DNA from: SG8-41 sp035574195
GTDB lineage: Bacteria; Pseudomonadota; Gammaproteobacteria; Burkholderiales; SG8-41
Reading direction: 5' to 3'
Assembly (NCBI GenBank): GCA_035574195.1
Contig: DATLZE010000109.1
Location: forward strand, 40,603-104,602
DNA length: 64,000 nt
Part shown: positions 1 to 8,278 of the stretch, one piece after another
How the letters are laid out: every line of letters begins with the position of its first letter
Position numbering within the stretch: position 1 is the first letter of the stretch
Notes under the pieces: model-generated
Told to the model about the DNA's origin: nothing
Database searches by the model: none
The model's input: the letters and a program-made list of their open reading frames with translations, nothing else
Position numbers and translations under genes: made by a program

Positions 1-42
1 CCGCGCGCCTGCACGCCGGCGGTGCCCGCGGGCTGCCTGTAG
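1..42 (+). CDS. 3' end of an upstream pseudopilin gene (partial)
   Basis: The first 13 codons visible read PRACTPAVPAGCL and stop at TAG (40-42), 12 bases before pilV. A Cys-containing tail of this kind, directly upstream of pilV, fits the C-terminus of a FimT/GspH-like minor pseudopilin, the usual first gene of fimT-pilVWXY1 operons. Only the tail is present, so the family is inferred from position and a short motif. Confidence 0.5.
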   Translation, partial: PRACTPAVPAGCL

Positions 43-54
43 GAAGTCGCGCCG

Positions 55-489
55 ATGGAGACCACGATGACACGATCGGCCGGAGCGAAGTGGCAACGCG
101 GGGCGACGCTGCTCGAGGCGCTGATCGGCATCCTCATTTTTTCGACCGGGATCCTGGCGCTCGTCGGCATGCAGGCGCTCGCGATCAAGGCCGTCTCCGA
201 CGCCAAGTACCGGGCGGATGCGAGCTTCTACGCGAACCAGCTGATCGGCGAGATGTGGGTGAACCGCGCGAGCCTCGGCTCCTACGCCTACTCGGGAAGC
301 GGCGCGCCGCCCGCCGCGATCTCGAAATGGGTCGCCAGCATCGAGAGCGGCCTGCCGGGAGTGAGCGCCGCCGCGAACCGGCCGATCGTGACGGTGGCCG
401 GCACCACGGTCACGATCACGGTGCGCTGGCAGCCGCCGGGCAGCTCGACCCCGCACAGCCACGTGACGATCGCCTACATCAACGGATGA
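55..489 (+). CDS. pilV: type IV pilus modification protein PilV (minor pseudopilin)
   Basis: 144 aa. PilV is a minor pilin that, with PilW, PilX and FimT, is thought to prime type IV pilus assembly at the inner membrane. The N-terminus has a short basic leader and then a prepilin-like segment GATLLEALIGILIFSTGILA (about residues 16-35), with the Glu at position +5 of the mature pilin and a hydrophobic helix. This is the PilD cleavage/methylation signature. The start at 55 is supported by AGGAAG at 41-46; an internal ATG at 67 is also possible. It is followed three bases later by pilW, so the genes are clearly cotranscribed. The soluble part is short and poorly conserved, as usual for PilV, so the assignment rests on the prepilin helix and the gene order. 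Confidence 0.88.
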   Translation: METTMTRSAGAKWQRGATLLEALIGILIFSTGILALVGMQALAIKAVSDAKYRADASFYANQLIGEMWVNRASLGSYAYSGSGAPPAAISKWVASIESGLPGVSAAANRPIVTVAGTTVTITVRWQPPGSSTPHSHVTIAYING

Positions 490-492
490 GCC

Positions 493-1614
493 ATGCTTCA
501 CGCCCGTTTCAACCGCAGCACCCCGCGCAGCCGCGTGCTCGGCGTGAGCCTGGTCGAGCTCATGGTCGCAGCCGCGATCGGACTGATCGCCAGCATCGCG
601 ATCTTCCAGGTATTCGCCGCGTTCGAGGGCCAGAAGCGCACCACGGCGGCGGGAGGCGAGGCGCAGACCAACGGGGCGCTCGCGCTGTTCACGATCGAGC
701 GCGATATCCGGATGGCGGGCTACGGCATCAACAACCTCGATTTTCTCGGCTGCACCATCCTCGGCTGGGACGAGCAGGTCGGCGGCGGCACCGCCTTCAC
801 GGTGCAGTTCGTTCCGGTGCGCATCACGCAAGGAGCGGGCAGCACGTCCGGCGTGGCGGGCGCGCCGGACACCATCTCCGTGATGTACGGCAACGGCGAG
901 CTCCTGCCCAACCCGGCGAACCTCACCGCGAACATGCCGAGCCCGGCCGCGGTCTTCAAGGTCAACAACCGCTACGGCTTCCGGGAAGGCGATCTCGTGG
1001 TCGCGGCCGAGCCGGGCAAGGACTGCACGCTCGCCCAGGTGAGCGGACTGCCCGGCACGCCCGGCCAGACCGACAACGTCATCCACAACAGCGGCACCTA
1101 TACCGACCCCAACACCGGCGTTCAGATCCCCACGCGCTACAACAAGCCGGGTGGGCTCGGTGTGGCCTACACCACCAACGGCAAGCTCTTCAACATCGGC
1201 TCGCTGCCGCAGAACAACATCTACGCGATCTCGAACGCCCAGCTCACGCTGCAACAGATGCTCTCGGCGCCGAGCACCGCGCCGGTTGCGATCTACGACG
1301 GCATCGTGCAATTGCAGGCCCAGTACGGCAAGGACACCAACGGCGATGGCGTGGTGGACGTGTTCGACGAGGTCACGCCGACCACCCCCGCCGGCTGGGC
1401 GCAGGTGCTGGCGATCAAGCTCGCGCTCGTCGCCCGCTCCGGGCTCTACGAAAGGACCGAGGTGAGTCCCGCGGCCATCAAGCTGTGGGAGGACTCGACG
1501 ACACCGCCCACCACGACCGGCCCGGTGTGGACGCTCACCGCGGACGAGCGGCGCTACCGCTACAAGGTGTTCCACACGGTGGTGCCGATCCGCAACATGA
1601 TCTGGAGGCCGTAG
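493..1614 (+). CDS. pilW: type IV pilus assembly protein PilW
   Basis: 373 aa minor pilin of the pilus-initiation complex. A class III signal is visible at GVSLVELMVAAAIGLIASIA (about residues 17-36), with the conserved Glu after the cleavage point and a hydrophobic transmembrane/assembly helix. The following ERDIRMAGYG segment (about residues 71-80) is a hallmark of the PilW family. The start follows the pilV stop by three bases, and the stop TAG overlaps the GTG start of pilX by one base, which indicates translational coupling. Acts in the inner membrane and periplasm; products of this operon also form a tip or priming complex with PilY1. Confidence 0.92.
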   Translation: MLHARFNRSTPRSRVLGVSLVELMVAAAIGLIASIAIFQVFAAFEGQKRTTAAGGEAQTNGALALFTIERDIRMAGYGINNLDFLGCTILGWDEQVGGGTAFTVQFVPVRITQGAGSTSGVAGAPDTISVMYGNGELLPNPANLTANMPSPAAVFKVNNRYGFREGDLVVAAEPGKDCTLAQVSGLPGTPGQTDNVIHNSGTYTDPNTGVQIPTRYNKPGGLGVAYTTNGKLFNIGSLPQNNIYAISNAQLTLQQMLSAPSTAPVAIYDGIVQLQAQYGKDTNGDGVVDVFDEVTPTTPAGWAQVLAIKLALVARSGLYERTEVSPAAIKLWEDSTTPPTTTGPVWTLTADERRYRYKVFHTVVPIRNMIWRP

Positions 1615-2213
1615 TGATCCGCAAATCGAAACCCGCGAACCGGGGCCGCCAGCGCGGCGCGGTGCTGTTCATCGCGCTGATCGTGCTGGTCGCGATGACG
1701 CTGGCCGGAATCGCGATCATGCGCTCGGTGGACACGGCCACGCTCATCGCCGGCAATCTCGCGTTCAAGCAGGGAACGATCCAGTCCTCCGACAACGGCA
1801 TCGAGCAGGCCTACCAGTGGCTGCTCGCCAACCGTGCAACCCTGGTGAACGACAATCCCGCCCAGGGCTACTTCTCCTCGCAGTCCCTGCCCAACTGGAA
1901 CGATCCCGCGCAGTGGACGAACGCGGTCACGGTCGGCACCGACGCCGGCGGCAACACCGTCTCCTACGTCATCCACCGCATGTGCACCTGTCCCAACACA
2001 CCGTACAACGGGAGCTGCGGCGGGGTCGCCAATCAGTGCGCGCTCACCACGCCGCCCACCACTCCGCCGCCGCCCGCGCAAGGCGACAGCTTCGCCGTCG
2101 GCGCCCCGGGCTACCTGCAGGATCCCCAGGTCTATTACCGGATCACGGTGCGCACCGTCGGCCCGCGCAACACCACGAGCTACGTGCAGGCGATGGTCGC
2201 GGTCGCGCTCTGA
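1614..2213 (+). CDS. pilX: type IV pilus assembly protein PilX
   Basis: 199 aa from a GTG start that shares its G with the pilW stop (TAGTG). The N-terminus has a basic stretch and then GAVLFIALIVLVAMTLAGIA (about residues 15-34), the typical PilX hydrophobic helix. PilX proteins lack a perfect prepilin Glu. Residues ALAGIAIMRS-like and the SVDTATLIAGNLAFKQ segment match the PilX N-terminal family. A Pro-rich stretch (TTPPTTPPPP) lies near residue 150. It works with PilV/PilW/FimT and PilY1 in pilus priming. No ATG in the right place competes with the GTG start, and the coupling to pilW supports it. Confidence 0.87.
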   Translation: MIRKSKPANRGRQRGAVLFIALIVLVAMTLAGIAIMRSVDTATLIAGNLAFKQGTIQSSDNGIEQAYQWLLANRATLVNDNPAQGYFSSQSLPNWNDPAQWTNAVTVGTDAGGNTVSYVIHRMCTCPNTPYNGSCGGVANQCALTTPPTTPPPPAQGDSFAVGAPGYLQDPQVYYRITVRTVGPRNTTSYVQAMVAVAL

Positions 2214-2244
2214 TCCCTGCCGCAGCCATGATGGAGATACGGCG

Positions 2245-5200
2245 ATGAGAAACCCCTCCTCCCTGCGTCGTCACGCTCTGGCGGCCGCCTTCGCTGCCTG
2301 CGCCCTTGCCGCAATCGCGCCCGCGCGCGCGGCGCAAACCGACATCGCGCAGGCGCCGCTCGGCACCGCGCCCACCGTCACCGTGTTGCCCAATCTCATG
2401 TTCGTGCTGGACGACTCCGGCAGCATGGCGCGCGACTTCATGCCGGACGAAGTGGACAATCCCACGACCTGCAAGTCGTGCCCCTCCGGTTCCTGCAACG
2501 TCGCCAACACCAGCTGCACGGCCGGCCACCCGCCGTTCTACGCGGCGGCCTTCAACACGATCTACTACAACCCGCAGATCACCTACACCCCGGGGGTCAA
2601 CTCGGTCGGCGCGAGCCTCGGCAATGCCAACCCCACCGCGGCGAACAACGATCCCTACATCAGCGGCAGCGGCACCAAGGACCTGGTGACCACCTGGCGC
2701 GAAATTTACTGGTGCAACACCAACTCTCCGAGCGCGGCGCAATTGAGCGATCCCAACGTCTGCAAGCGCAACGGCATCCACACGCCCGCGACCTTCGCCT
2801 ACACCGCCACCGCGGCGTCCAATTCCTCGCCTTTCGCAGGGGGGTTCCCGACGACCGGATTCCCCTTCGGAATCGCGGTCAACAGCAATCCGCACTACTA
2901 CGAGATCACCCCGCGCGAGCATTGCACCGACGAGACTCTCACCGTGTGCGTCGCCTCCACGACGCCGACCGCGACCCATCCGGTCCCGGCGCTCGTGCGC
3001 TGGTGCCGCGCGTCCAATTCCAACGCCACCGGCACCCTGGGCGCGGGCTCGCCCGCTCCGGTCTCCGGCGGCAACCCGCCGTTCTGCCAGGCCAAATCCA
3101 GCAGCACCTACGCCTTCCCGCGCTTCGGCAACTTCACGCGCGTGGACATCGTGCCCACGGTCACGACCTACGGCAACCGTCCCAACCGCACCGATTGCGC
3201 GGCGCGGCCGGTGTGCACCTACGCCGAGGAGCTGCAGAACTTCGCCAACTGGTACTCGTACTACCGCACCCGCATGCTGCTCATGAAGACCGGCGTCGGG
3301 CGCGCGTTCGCGAGCCTGGACGACCGCTACCGCATCGGCTTCCTCACGATCAACGCCTCGAGCAGCGCGCGCTATCTCAAGATCGACAAGTTCACCCAGA
3401 CCCACAAGGACGCCTGGTACGCCAAGTTCTACGCGATGACGCCGAGCGGCTCCACGCCGCTGCGGCTCGCGCTCTCGCGCGTGGGGCGCCACTACGCCGG
3501 GCGCACCGACGGCATCAATTCCTTCATGCCGGACGATCCGGTGCAGTACTCCTGCCAGCAGAACTTCACGCTGCTCACCACCGACGGCTACTGGAACAGC
3601 TCGCGCGGCAAGCAGATCGACGGGGTGACCGACATCGGCAACCAGGACAACGTGGATTCCGGCTTCTCCACCCGCACGGTCGGCGCCTTCGACGGCATCA
3701 CCTCGGGCGCCACCGACGCCGATCCGGGCAGCACCGGCTCGCGCAACACGCTGGCCGACGTCGCGATGTACTACTACAAGACCGATCTGCGGCCCACCAT
3801 GAAGGACAACGTGCCGACCTCGAGCAAGGACACCGCGGCGCACCAGCACATGGTCACCTTCACGCTGGGGCTGGGGCTCGACGGCCTCATGAACTACCGC
3901 CCCGATTACGAGACCGCGACCGCCGGCGACTTCTTCAAGATCAAGACCTCCGCGACCGGCTGCTCGTTCTCGCCGACCTCGACCTGCAACTGGCCGCTGG
4001 TGACGGCGGACAGCCCCTCGGCGCTCGACGACCTGTGGCACGCGGCGGTGAACGGGCGCGGCATCTACTTCAGCGCCAGGGACCCGAATCAGCTCCAGAG
4101 CGGGATCACCGGCACGCTCGCCTCGATCCAGACCGTCACCGGCGCGGCGGCTTCTTCGGCCACCAGCACGCCGAACATCACGCCGACCGACAACTTCATC
4201 TACTCCTCGACCTACCGCACGGTGAAGTGGGACGGCGAGGTGGTGGCGGAGCGCATTGACGTCACGACCGGCAACGTGATCCCGGGAATCGTGTGGTCGG
4301 CGCAGACCCAGCTCGACGGGCGGGTCTCGGCCTCGAGCGACACCCGCACCATCTACACGCTCGGCACCACGTCGGGCAGCCCGCTCGTTGCGGCCACTGC
4401 GAACAAGCTCAAGCCCTTCAGATACACCGATCTCACGAGCGCCGAGAAGGCGTTCTTCGACAACAAGTGCATCCCCGCGGAGCTGCCCCAGTGCGGGCCG
4501 CTGCCTCCGGGACAGCTCTCGCAGGCGAACAACGGCGCCAACTTGGTGAACTACCTGCGCGGCCAGACCGGAAACGAGGGCACGCTCTACCGCGACCGCG
4601 AGCACGTGCTCGGCGACACCGTGAACGCGAAACCCGCCTTCGTCGGCAAGCCCAATCTCCTCTACGGCGACGCGGTCAGCCCCGACTACGCCTCGTTCAA
4701 GGCCGGTCCCGCAGGCAGCCGCCAGTCGGTGCTCTACATCGCGGCCAACGACGGCATGCTGCACGCGTTCAACGCCGACACCGGGGTCGAGATGTGGGCC
4801 TACGTGCCGCGCCAGGTCATGCCGAATATGTACAAGCTCGCCGCGAGCAACTACGACATCAACCACCGCTACTACGTGGACGGCTCGCCCTCGACGATGG
4901 ACGTCTTCATCGGCGGGGCGTGGAAGACGATCCTGGTCGGCGGGCTCAATGCCGGCGGGCGCGGCTACTACGCGCTCGACATCACCGACCCGCTCAACCC
5001 CAAGGGCATGTGGGAGATCTGCTCGGATTCGACGCTGTGCGCGATCTCCGACCCGGACATGGGGCTGTCCTACGGCAACCCGATCATCACCAAGCGGCCG
5101 AGCGACGGCAAGTGGGTGGTGCTCGTCACCTCGGGCTACAACAACGTCTCCCCGGGCGACGGCCGCGGCTACCTCTACGTGCTCGACGCCGAGACCGGGG

Positions 5201-6084
5201 CGATCCTCAGCAAGGTCACGACGGGCGTGGGCGACACGACCACTCCGAGCGGCCTCGCCAAGATCTCCGGCTTCGCCCTCAATTTCGCGGTGGACAACAC
5301 CACCACCATCGTCTATGGGGGCGATCTCCTCGGCAACATGTGGCGCTTCGACATGACCACCGTGCCTCCCACCGTGCAGCGTATCGCCCAGCTGCGCGAC
5401 GGCACCGGGCGCATCCAATCGGTCACCACCAAGCCCGAGGTGACGCGCTTCACCACGCCCGGCACCTTCAACGTGATCTACGTGGGCACCGGAAGGCTTC
5501 TCGGCAGCACCGATCTTCCGGACCCGGCGACGCTCACCCCGCCCGAGCCTACCCGCGCCTACCAGCAGACGGTGTACGCGTTCAAGGACCCCGTCAACAC
5601 CGATCTCGGCGACCTGCGCGGCGCCAACCTGGTGCAGCAGACGCTGACCGTGGTGGACTCCTCGACCCGCACGATCTCGAACAACACGGTCAACTGGGGA
5701 AGCAACAACGGCTGGTACGTGGACCTGAATCCCGCCAACGACTCCCCGGGCGAGCGCGTCAACATCGACCCGCAGCTCGTGCGCGGGGTTCTGCTCGTCG
5801 CGACCAACGAGCCGAACTCCGAGCCCTGCTCGGCGGGCGGCGACAGCTTCGTCTACCAGTTCGACTACCAGTCGGGCTCGTACGTCGCCTCCTCGCCCGG
5901 CGGCGTCGTCGGCACCCGGTTCGGCTCGGCGCTGCTCGCCGGCTTCGTGGTCTATCGCCTGCCGAGCGGGCAGCTCAAGTACACCGGCATTGATGTCGCC
6001 GGCAAAAAGAAGACCGAGGGCGTCAACCCTGGCAGCGGCAGCGCGCTCGGCAAGCGCGTGTCCTGGCGCGAGCTGATCCTGTAG
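2245..6084 (+). CDS. pilY1: PilY1/PilC-type pilus tip adhesin and biogenesis factor
   Basis: 1279 aa, the usual size for PilY1. The order is: a Sec signal peptide (residues 1-30, ending ARAA); an N-terminal von Willebrand A-like region with a MIDAS-type DDSGS motif (residues 56-60); a long variable middle region rich in Cys, Asn and Thr; and a C-terminal PilC-type beta-propeller (roughly residues 780-1250) with repeated Y-Y-A-L-D and Y-V-L-D-A-E-T-G blades. PilY1 is a calcium-responsive, surface-exposed protein linked to pilus extension, adhesion and surface sensing. GGAGAT at 2233-2238 precedes the ATG. It ends five bases before the next gene. The vWA to propeller architecture and position after pilX make this secure. 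Confidence 0.93.
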   Translation: MRNPSSLRRHALAAAFAACALAAIAPARAAQTDIAQAPLGTAPTVTVLPNLMFVLDDSGSMARDFMPDEVDNPTTCKSCPSGSCNVANTSCTAGHPPFYAAAFNTIYYNPQITYTPGVNSVGASLGNANPTAANNDPYISGSGTKDLVTTWREIYWCNTNSPSAAQLSDPNVCKRNGIHTPATFAYTATAASNSSPFAGGFPTTGFPFGIAVNSNPHYYEITPREHCTDETLTVCVASTTPTATHPVPALVRWCRASNSNATGTLGAGSPAPVSGGNPPFCQAKSSSTYAFPRFGNFTRVDIVPTVTTYGNRPNRTDCAARPVCTYAEELQNFANWYSYYRTRMLLMKTGVGRAFASLDDRYRIGFLTINASSSARYLKIDKFTQTHKDAWYAKFYAMTPSGSTPLRLALSRVGRHYAGRTDGINSFMPDDPVQYSCQQNFTLLTTDGYWNSSRGKQIDGVTDIGNQDNVDSGFSTRTVGAFDGITSGATDADPGSTGSRNTLADVAMYYYKTDLRPTMKDNVPTSSKDTAAHQHMVTFTLGLGLDGLMNYRPDYETATAGDFFKIKTSATGCSFSPTSTCNWPLVTADSPSALDDLWHAAVNGRGIYFSARDPNQLQSGITGTLASIQTVTGAAASSATSTPNITPTDNFIYSSTYRTVKWDGEVVAERIDVTTGNVIPGIVWSAQTQLDGRVSASSDTRTIYTLGTTSGSPLVAATANKLKPFRYTDLTSAEKAFFDNKCIPAELPQCGPLPPGQLSQANNGANLVNYLRGQTGNEGTLYRDREHVLGDTVNAKPAFVGKPNLLYGDAVSPDYASFKAGPAGSRQSVLYIAANDGMLHAFNADTGVEMWAYVPRQVMPNMYKLAASNYDINHRYYVDGSPSTMDVFIGGAWKTILVGGLNAGGRGYYALDITDPLNPKGMWEICSDSTLCAISDPDMGLSYGNPIITKRPSDGKWVVLVTSGYNNVSPGDGRGYLYVLDAETGAILSKVTTGVGDTTTPSGLAKISGFALNFAVDNTTTIVYGGDLLGNMWRFDMTTVPPTVQRIAQLRDGTGRIQSVTTKPEVTRFTTPGTFNVIYVGTGRLLGSTDLPDPATLTPPEPTRAYQQTVYAFKDPVNTDLGDLRGANLVQQTLTVVDSSTRTISNNTVNWGSNNGWYVDLNPANDSPGERVNIDPQLVRGVLLVATNEPNSEPCSAGGDSFVYQFDYQSGSYVASSPGGVVGTRFGSALLAGFVVYRLPSGQLKYTGIDVAGKKKTEGVNPGSGSALGKRVSWRELIL

Positions 6085-6089
6085 CCCTC

Positions 6090-6617
6090 GTGTCCGGATC
6101 CGTTCCGGCAATGCCGCAGCGCCGGCTCCTGCAGCCGGCTGCGGTCGCGGCACTGGCGATCGCGGCGGCTGTCGCGGGCGGGGCGGCCGCACAGGACAAG
6201 AAAAAGGCGCCGGCGCGCGCCGAGACCGTCACCGTGCAGGTGCTCATGCTCACCGACCGGCACGCGCGCCATCCCGAGGAGTACATCGAGGTCGCCGGCA
6301 AGCGCTACATCTATTTCGATTCTCCCCGGCTCGCGGTGCCGGCGCGCCCGCTCAACGAGCCGAAGCCGCGCTATCCGAAAGGCAAGTTCGAGCAGCGCGA
6401 CGGGGCGGTGATCCTCCAGCTCCTGATCGACGAGCAGGGAACGGTCGAGCGCTCCGACGTGGTGTGCTCCGCGCCCCCCTTCGAGAAAAGCGCGCTCGAG
6501 GCCGTGAAGGGGTTGAAATTCAGGCCGGCCCAGGACAAGAGCGGCCCGGTCAGAAGCTATCTGCTGGTCGAATTCGGCTACGGCCGCGGTTATCCCTGCG
6601 CCCGACTGCCCGACTGA
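6090..6617 (+). CDS. periplasmic protein with TonB C-terminal domain
   Basis: 175 aa from a GTG at 6090; an ATG at 6111 would give 168 aa and a cleaner signal peptide. A hydrophobic Ala-rich segment ends in GGAAAQ (about residue 35). A short Lys-rich linker follows, then a TonB_C-like domain (about residues 85-170) with the pattern PRYPKG...DGAVILQLLIDEQGTVE...SALEAVKGLKFRPA, typical of TonB/energy-transducer C-termini. No Pro-rich spacer is present, so it is probably not a canonical TonB. It sits five bases after pilY1 and is probably read with the pilus operon, in the place where pilE/pilY2 often stand. The role is unknown; outer-membrane or secretin contact is a guess. Convergent with ispH, five bases apart. 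Confidence 0.7.
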   Translation: MSGSVPAMPQRRLLQPAAVAALAIAAAVAGGAAAQDKKKAPARAETVTVQVLMLTDRHARHPEEYIEVAGKRYIYFDSPRLAVPARPLNEPKPRYPKGKFEQRDGAVILQLLIDEQGTVERSDVVCSAPPFEKSALEAVKGLKFRPAQDKSGPVRSYLLVEFGYGRGYPCARLPD

Positions 6618-6621
6618 GGCC

Positions 6622-7563
6622 CTAGCAGCCGGCCGCGAGCGGATCCGAGAGGCCTCTCGGCAGGGGAAAAGTCACTTTTTCGGAAATCCCGGGAAGCTCT
6701 TCGATGCGCTCCGCACCGAGGCGCTTCAGTTTCTCCACCACCTGCGCAACCAGCACCTCGGGCGCGGAGGCGCCGGCGGTGACGCCGACGACACGTGCGC
6801 CCGCGACCCATGCGGGCTCCAGTTCCGCGGCACTGTCCACCCTGTAGGCGAGGACACCCTGGTTGCGGGCGACTTCCCGCAGGCGGTTCGAGTTGGAGCT
6901 GTTGGGCGAGCCCACCACGATCAGCACGTCGCAGCGACGGGCGAGCGCCTTCACCGCGTCCTGCCGGTTCTGGGTCGCGTAGCAGATATCGTCTTTCTTC
7001 GGGCCGACGATGCCGGGAAAGCGCCTGCGCAAGGCCTCGATCGTCTCGCGCGCGTCGTCCACCGAGAGCGTGGTCTGAGTGACGAAGGCGAGATGGTCCG
7101 GATCCCTCACCTGCAGCCGGGCGACGTCCCGCGGGTTTTCCACCAGATACATGCCGCCCTCGCTCTGCCCCATCGTGCCCTCGACCTCGGGATGGCCGCG
7201 GTGCCCGATCATGACGATCTCGCGGCCCTCTGCGCGCATCCTGGCGACCTCGACGTGCACCTTGGTCACCAGCGGACAGGTCGCGTCGAACACGCGCAGC
7301 CCCCGCGCCTGAGCCTGGCGGCGCACCGCCTGGGAGACGCCGTGCGCGCTGAATACCACAGTCGCGCCCTCGGGCACCTCCTCGAGGTCCTCGACGAACA
7401 CCGCGCCCTTCGCCTTGAGGTCCCTCACCACATATTGGTTGTGCACGACCTCGTGGCGCACGTAGATCGGCGCGCCGTGGGCCGCGAGCGCGCGCTCGAC
7501 GATCTCGATCGCGCGGTCCACGCCGGCGCAGAAGCCGCGGGGATTGGCGAGCAGGACTTGCAC
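6622..7563 (-). CDS. ispH: 4-hydroxy-3-methylbut-2-enyl diphosphate reductase
   Basis: 313 aa. Catalyses the last MEP-pathway step, HMBPP to IPP/DMAPP, with a [4Fe-4S] cluster. The three cluster cysteines are in PRGFCAGVDRA (Cys12), DATCPLVTKVH and the later CYATQNRQ. The substrate-binding HNQYVV, HRGHPEVEGTMGQ and SPNSSNSNRL motifs are all present. I chose the GTG at 7563, which gives MQVLLANPRGFC and places Cys12 as in characterised IspH. The frame stays open upstream to 7587. A TATAAT on this strand (7575-7570) lies just before that GTG. Last gene of ribF-ileS-lspA-ispH. dxs and ispA of the same isoprenoid supply are about 30 kb away in this window. Confidence 0.95.
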   Translation of the reverse strand: MQVLLANPRGFCAGVDRAIEIVERALAAHGAPIYVRHEVVHNQYVVRDLKAKGAVFVEDLEEVPEGATVVFSAHGVSQAVRRQAQARGLRVFDATCPLVTKVHVEVARMRAEGREIVMIGHRGHPEVEGTMGQSEGGMYLVENPRDVARLQVRDPDHLAFVTQTTLSVDDARETIEALRRRFPGIVGPKKDDICYATQNRQDAVKALARRCDVLIVVGSPNSSNSNRLREVARNQGVLAYRVDSAAELEPAWVAGARVVGVTAGASAPEVLVAQVVEKLKRLGAERIEELPGISEKVTFPLPRGLSDPLAAGC

Positions 7564-7632
7564 GATCGAATTATATCGGACCGCCACGCCGCCGGGGCGC
7601 TGCCCGAGCGCTCCCGGAGGCCCCCTCCGCCT

Positions 7633-8100
7633 TCATCCCTGCGCCTTCCGCCCCGGCCTGAACGCATCCCACACCAGCAGCGCCGCGCCGCAGGTAATGG
7701 CCGCGTCCGCGACGTTGAACGCCGGCCAGTGCCAGCCGAAAGCGTGGAAGTCGAGAAAATCGATCACCGAGCCGACTCGCACCCGGTCTATGACGTTGCC
7801 CACCGCGCCGGCGAGCACCAGCGAGAGCGCGGCCGCAAACAGGCGCTGGCGCGGGTGCCTCCACAGCAGGTAGAGGATCCACGCCGAGGCCACTGCCGCG
7901 ATCGCGATGAACAGCCCCCGTTGCCAGCCACCGGCCTCGGCGAGGAAACTGAAGGCCGCGCCCGGGTTGTAGACCAGCACCAGATTGAAGAAGGGGGTCA
8001 CAGCCACCGCCTCCCCGGGGGCGAGCGCGTGCACGATCGCGAGCTTGGCCGCCTGGTCGAGGGCCACGATCAGCGCGGCGAGCGCGAGCCATTGCTTCAT
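7633..8100 (-). CDS. lspA: lipoprotein signal peptidase (signal peptidase II)
   Basis: 155 aa, four-helix inner-membrane aspartic protease that cleaves diacylglyceryl-modified prolipoproteins. The conserved blocks are DQAAKLAI (residues 15-22), a YNPGAAFSFL motif, GAVGNVIDRVRVGSVIDFLDF with the first catalytic Asp, and WPAFNVADAAI with the second. Hydrophobic segments are at the expected positions. Lies between ileS and ispH, the usual order, and is probably part of the same operon although about 180 bases separate it from ileS. Confidence 0.96.
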   Translation of the reverse strand: MKQWLALAALIVALDQAAKLAIVHALAPGEAVAVTPFFNLVLVYNPGAAFSFLAEAGGWQRGLFIAIAAVASAWILYLLWRHPRQRLFAAALSLVLAGAVGNVIDRVRVGSVIDFLDFHAFGWHWPAFNVADAAITCGAALLVWDAFRPGRKAQG

Positions 8101-8165
8101 GCAGTCATCCCGAAAGCCGATGGTCGCCGGTCGTACCGAATGATTGTCTCCAGCCCCAGATCACG

Positions 8166-8226
8166 GAACTCGCACAGAGCTTCCAGAGCAGAGTGCGAGA
8201 TTTTTCTCTGCGGTCTTTCTGCGGCC
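8166..8226. repeat. intergenic palindromic repeat remnant, CACAGAG/CGCAGAG type
   Basis: The spacer between ileS and lspA holds CTCGCAC (8170-8176) and its inverse GTGCGAG (8194-8200), followed by CTCTGCGG and TTCTGCGG words. On the minus strand these read as CGCAGAA and CGCAGAG. The vocabulary matches the spacers near 46.0 and 62.8 kb. It looks like an eroded member; the T-run after the hairpin is on the strand opposite to the genes. Confidence 0.35.
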
Positions 8227-8278
8227 TGATTTCCGGTTTCATCCGCGCCTACCGCCGGTTACCCCCCGTCGAGCAGGG

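Noticed and set aside
2143..6192. Long open frame on the minus strand opposite pilY1, and similar long frames opposite ileS and argG
   Set aside because: High-GC genes leave antisense frames open; the translations are Arg/Ala/Gly-rich, without domains, and cover proven genes.
7563..7575. TATAAT just before the ispH GTG as evidence of a leaderless ispH mRNA
   Set aside because: There is no convincing -35, and the gene lies in an operon with lspA; a chance -10 match is likely.
8170..8206. Hairpin with T-run after lspA/ileS as a terminator
   Set aside because: The T-run is on the plus strand, whereas the genes are on the minus strand; better explained as a repeat remnant.
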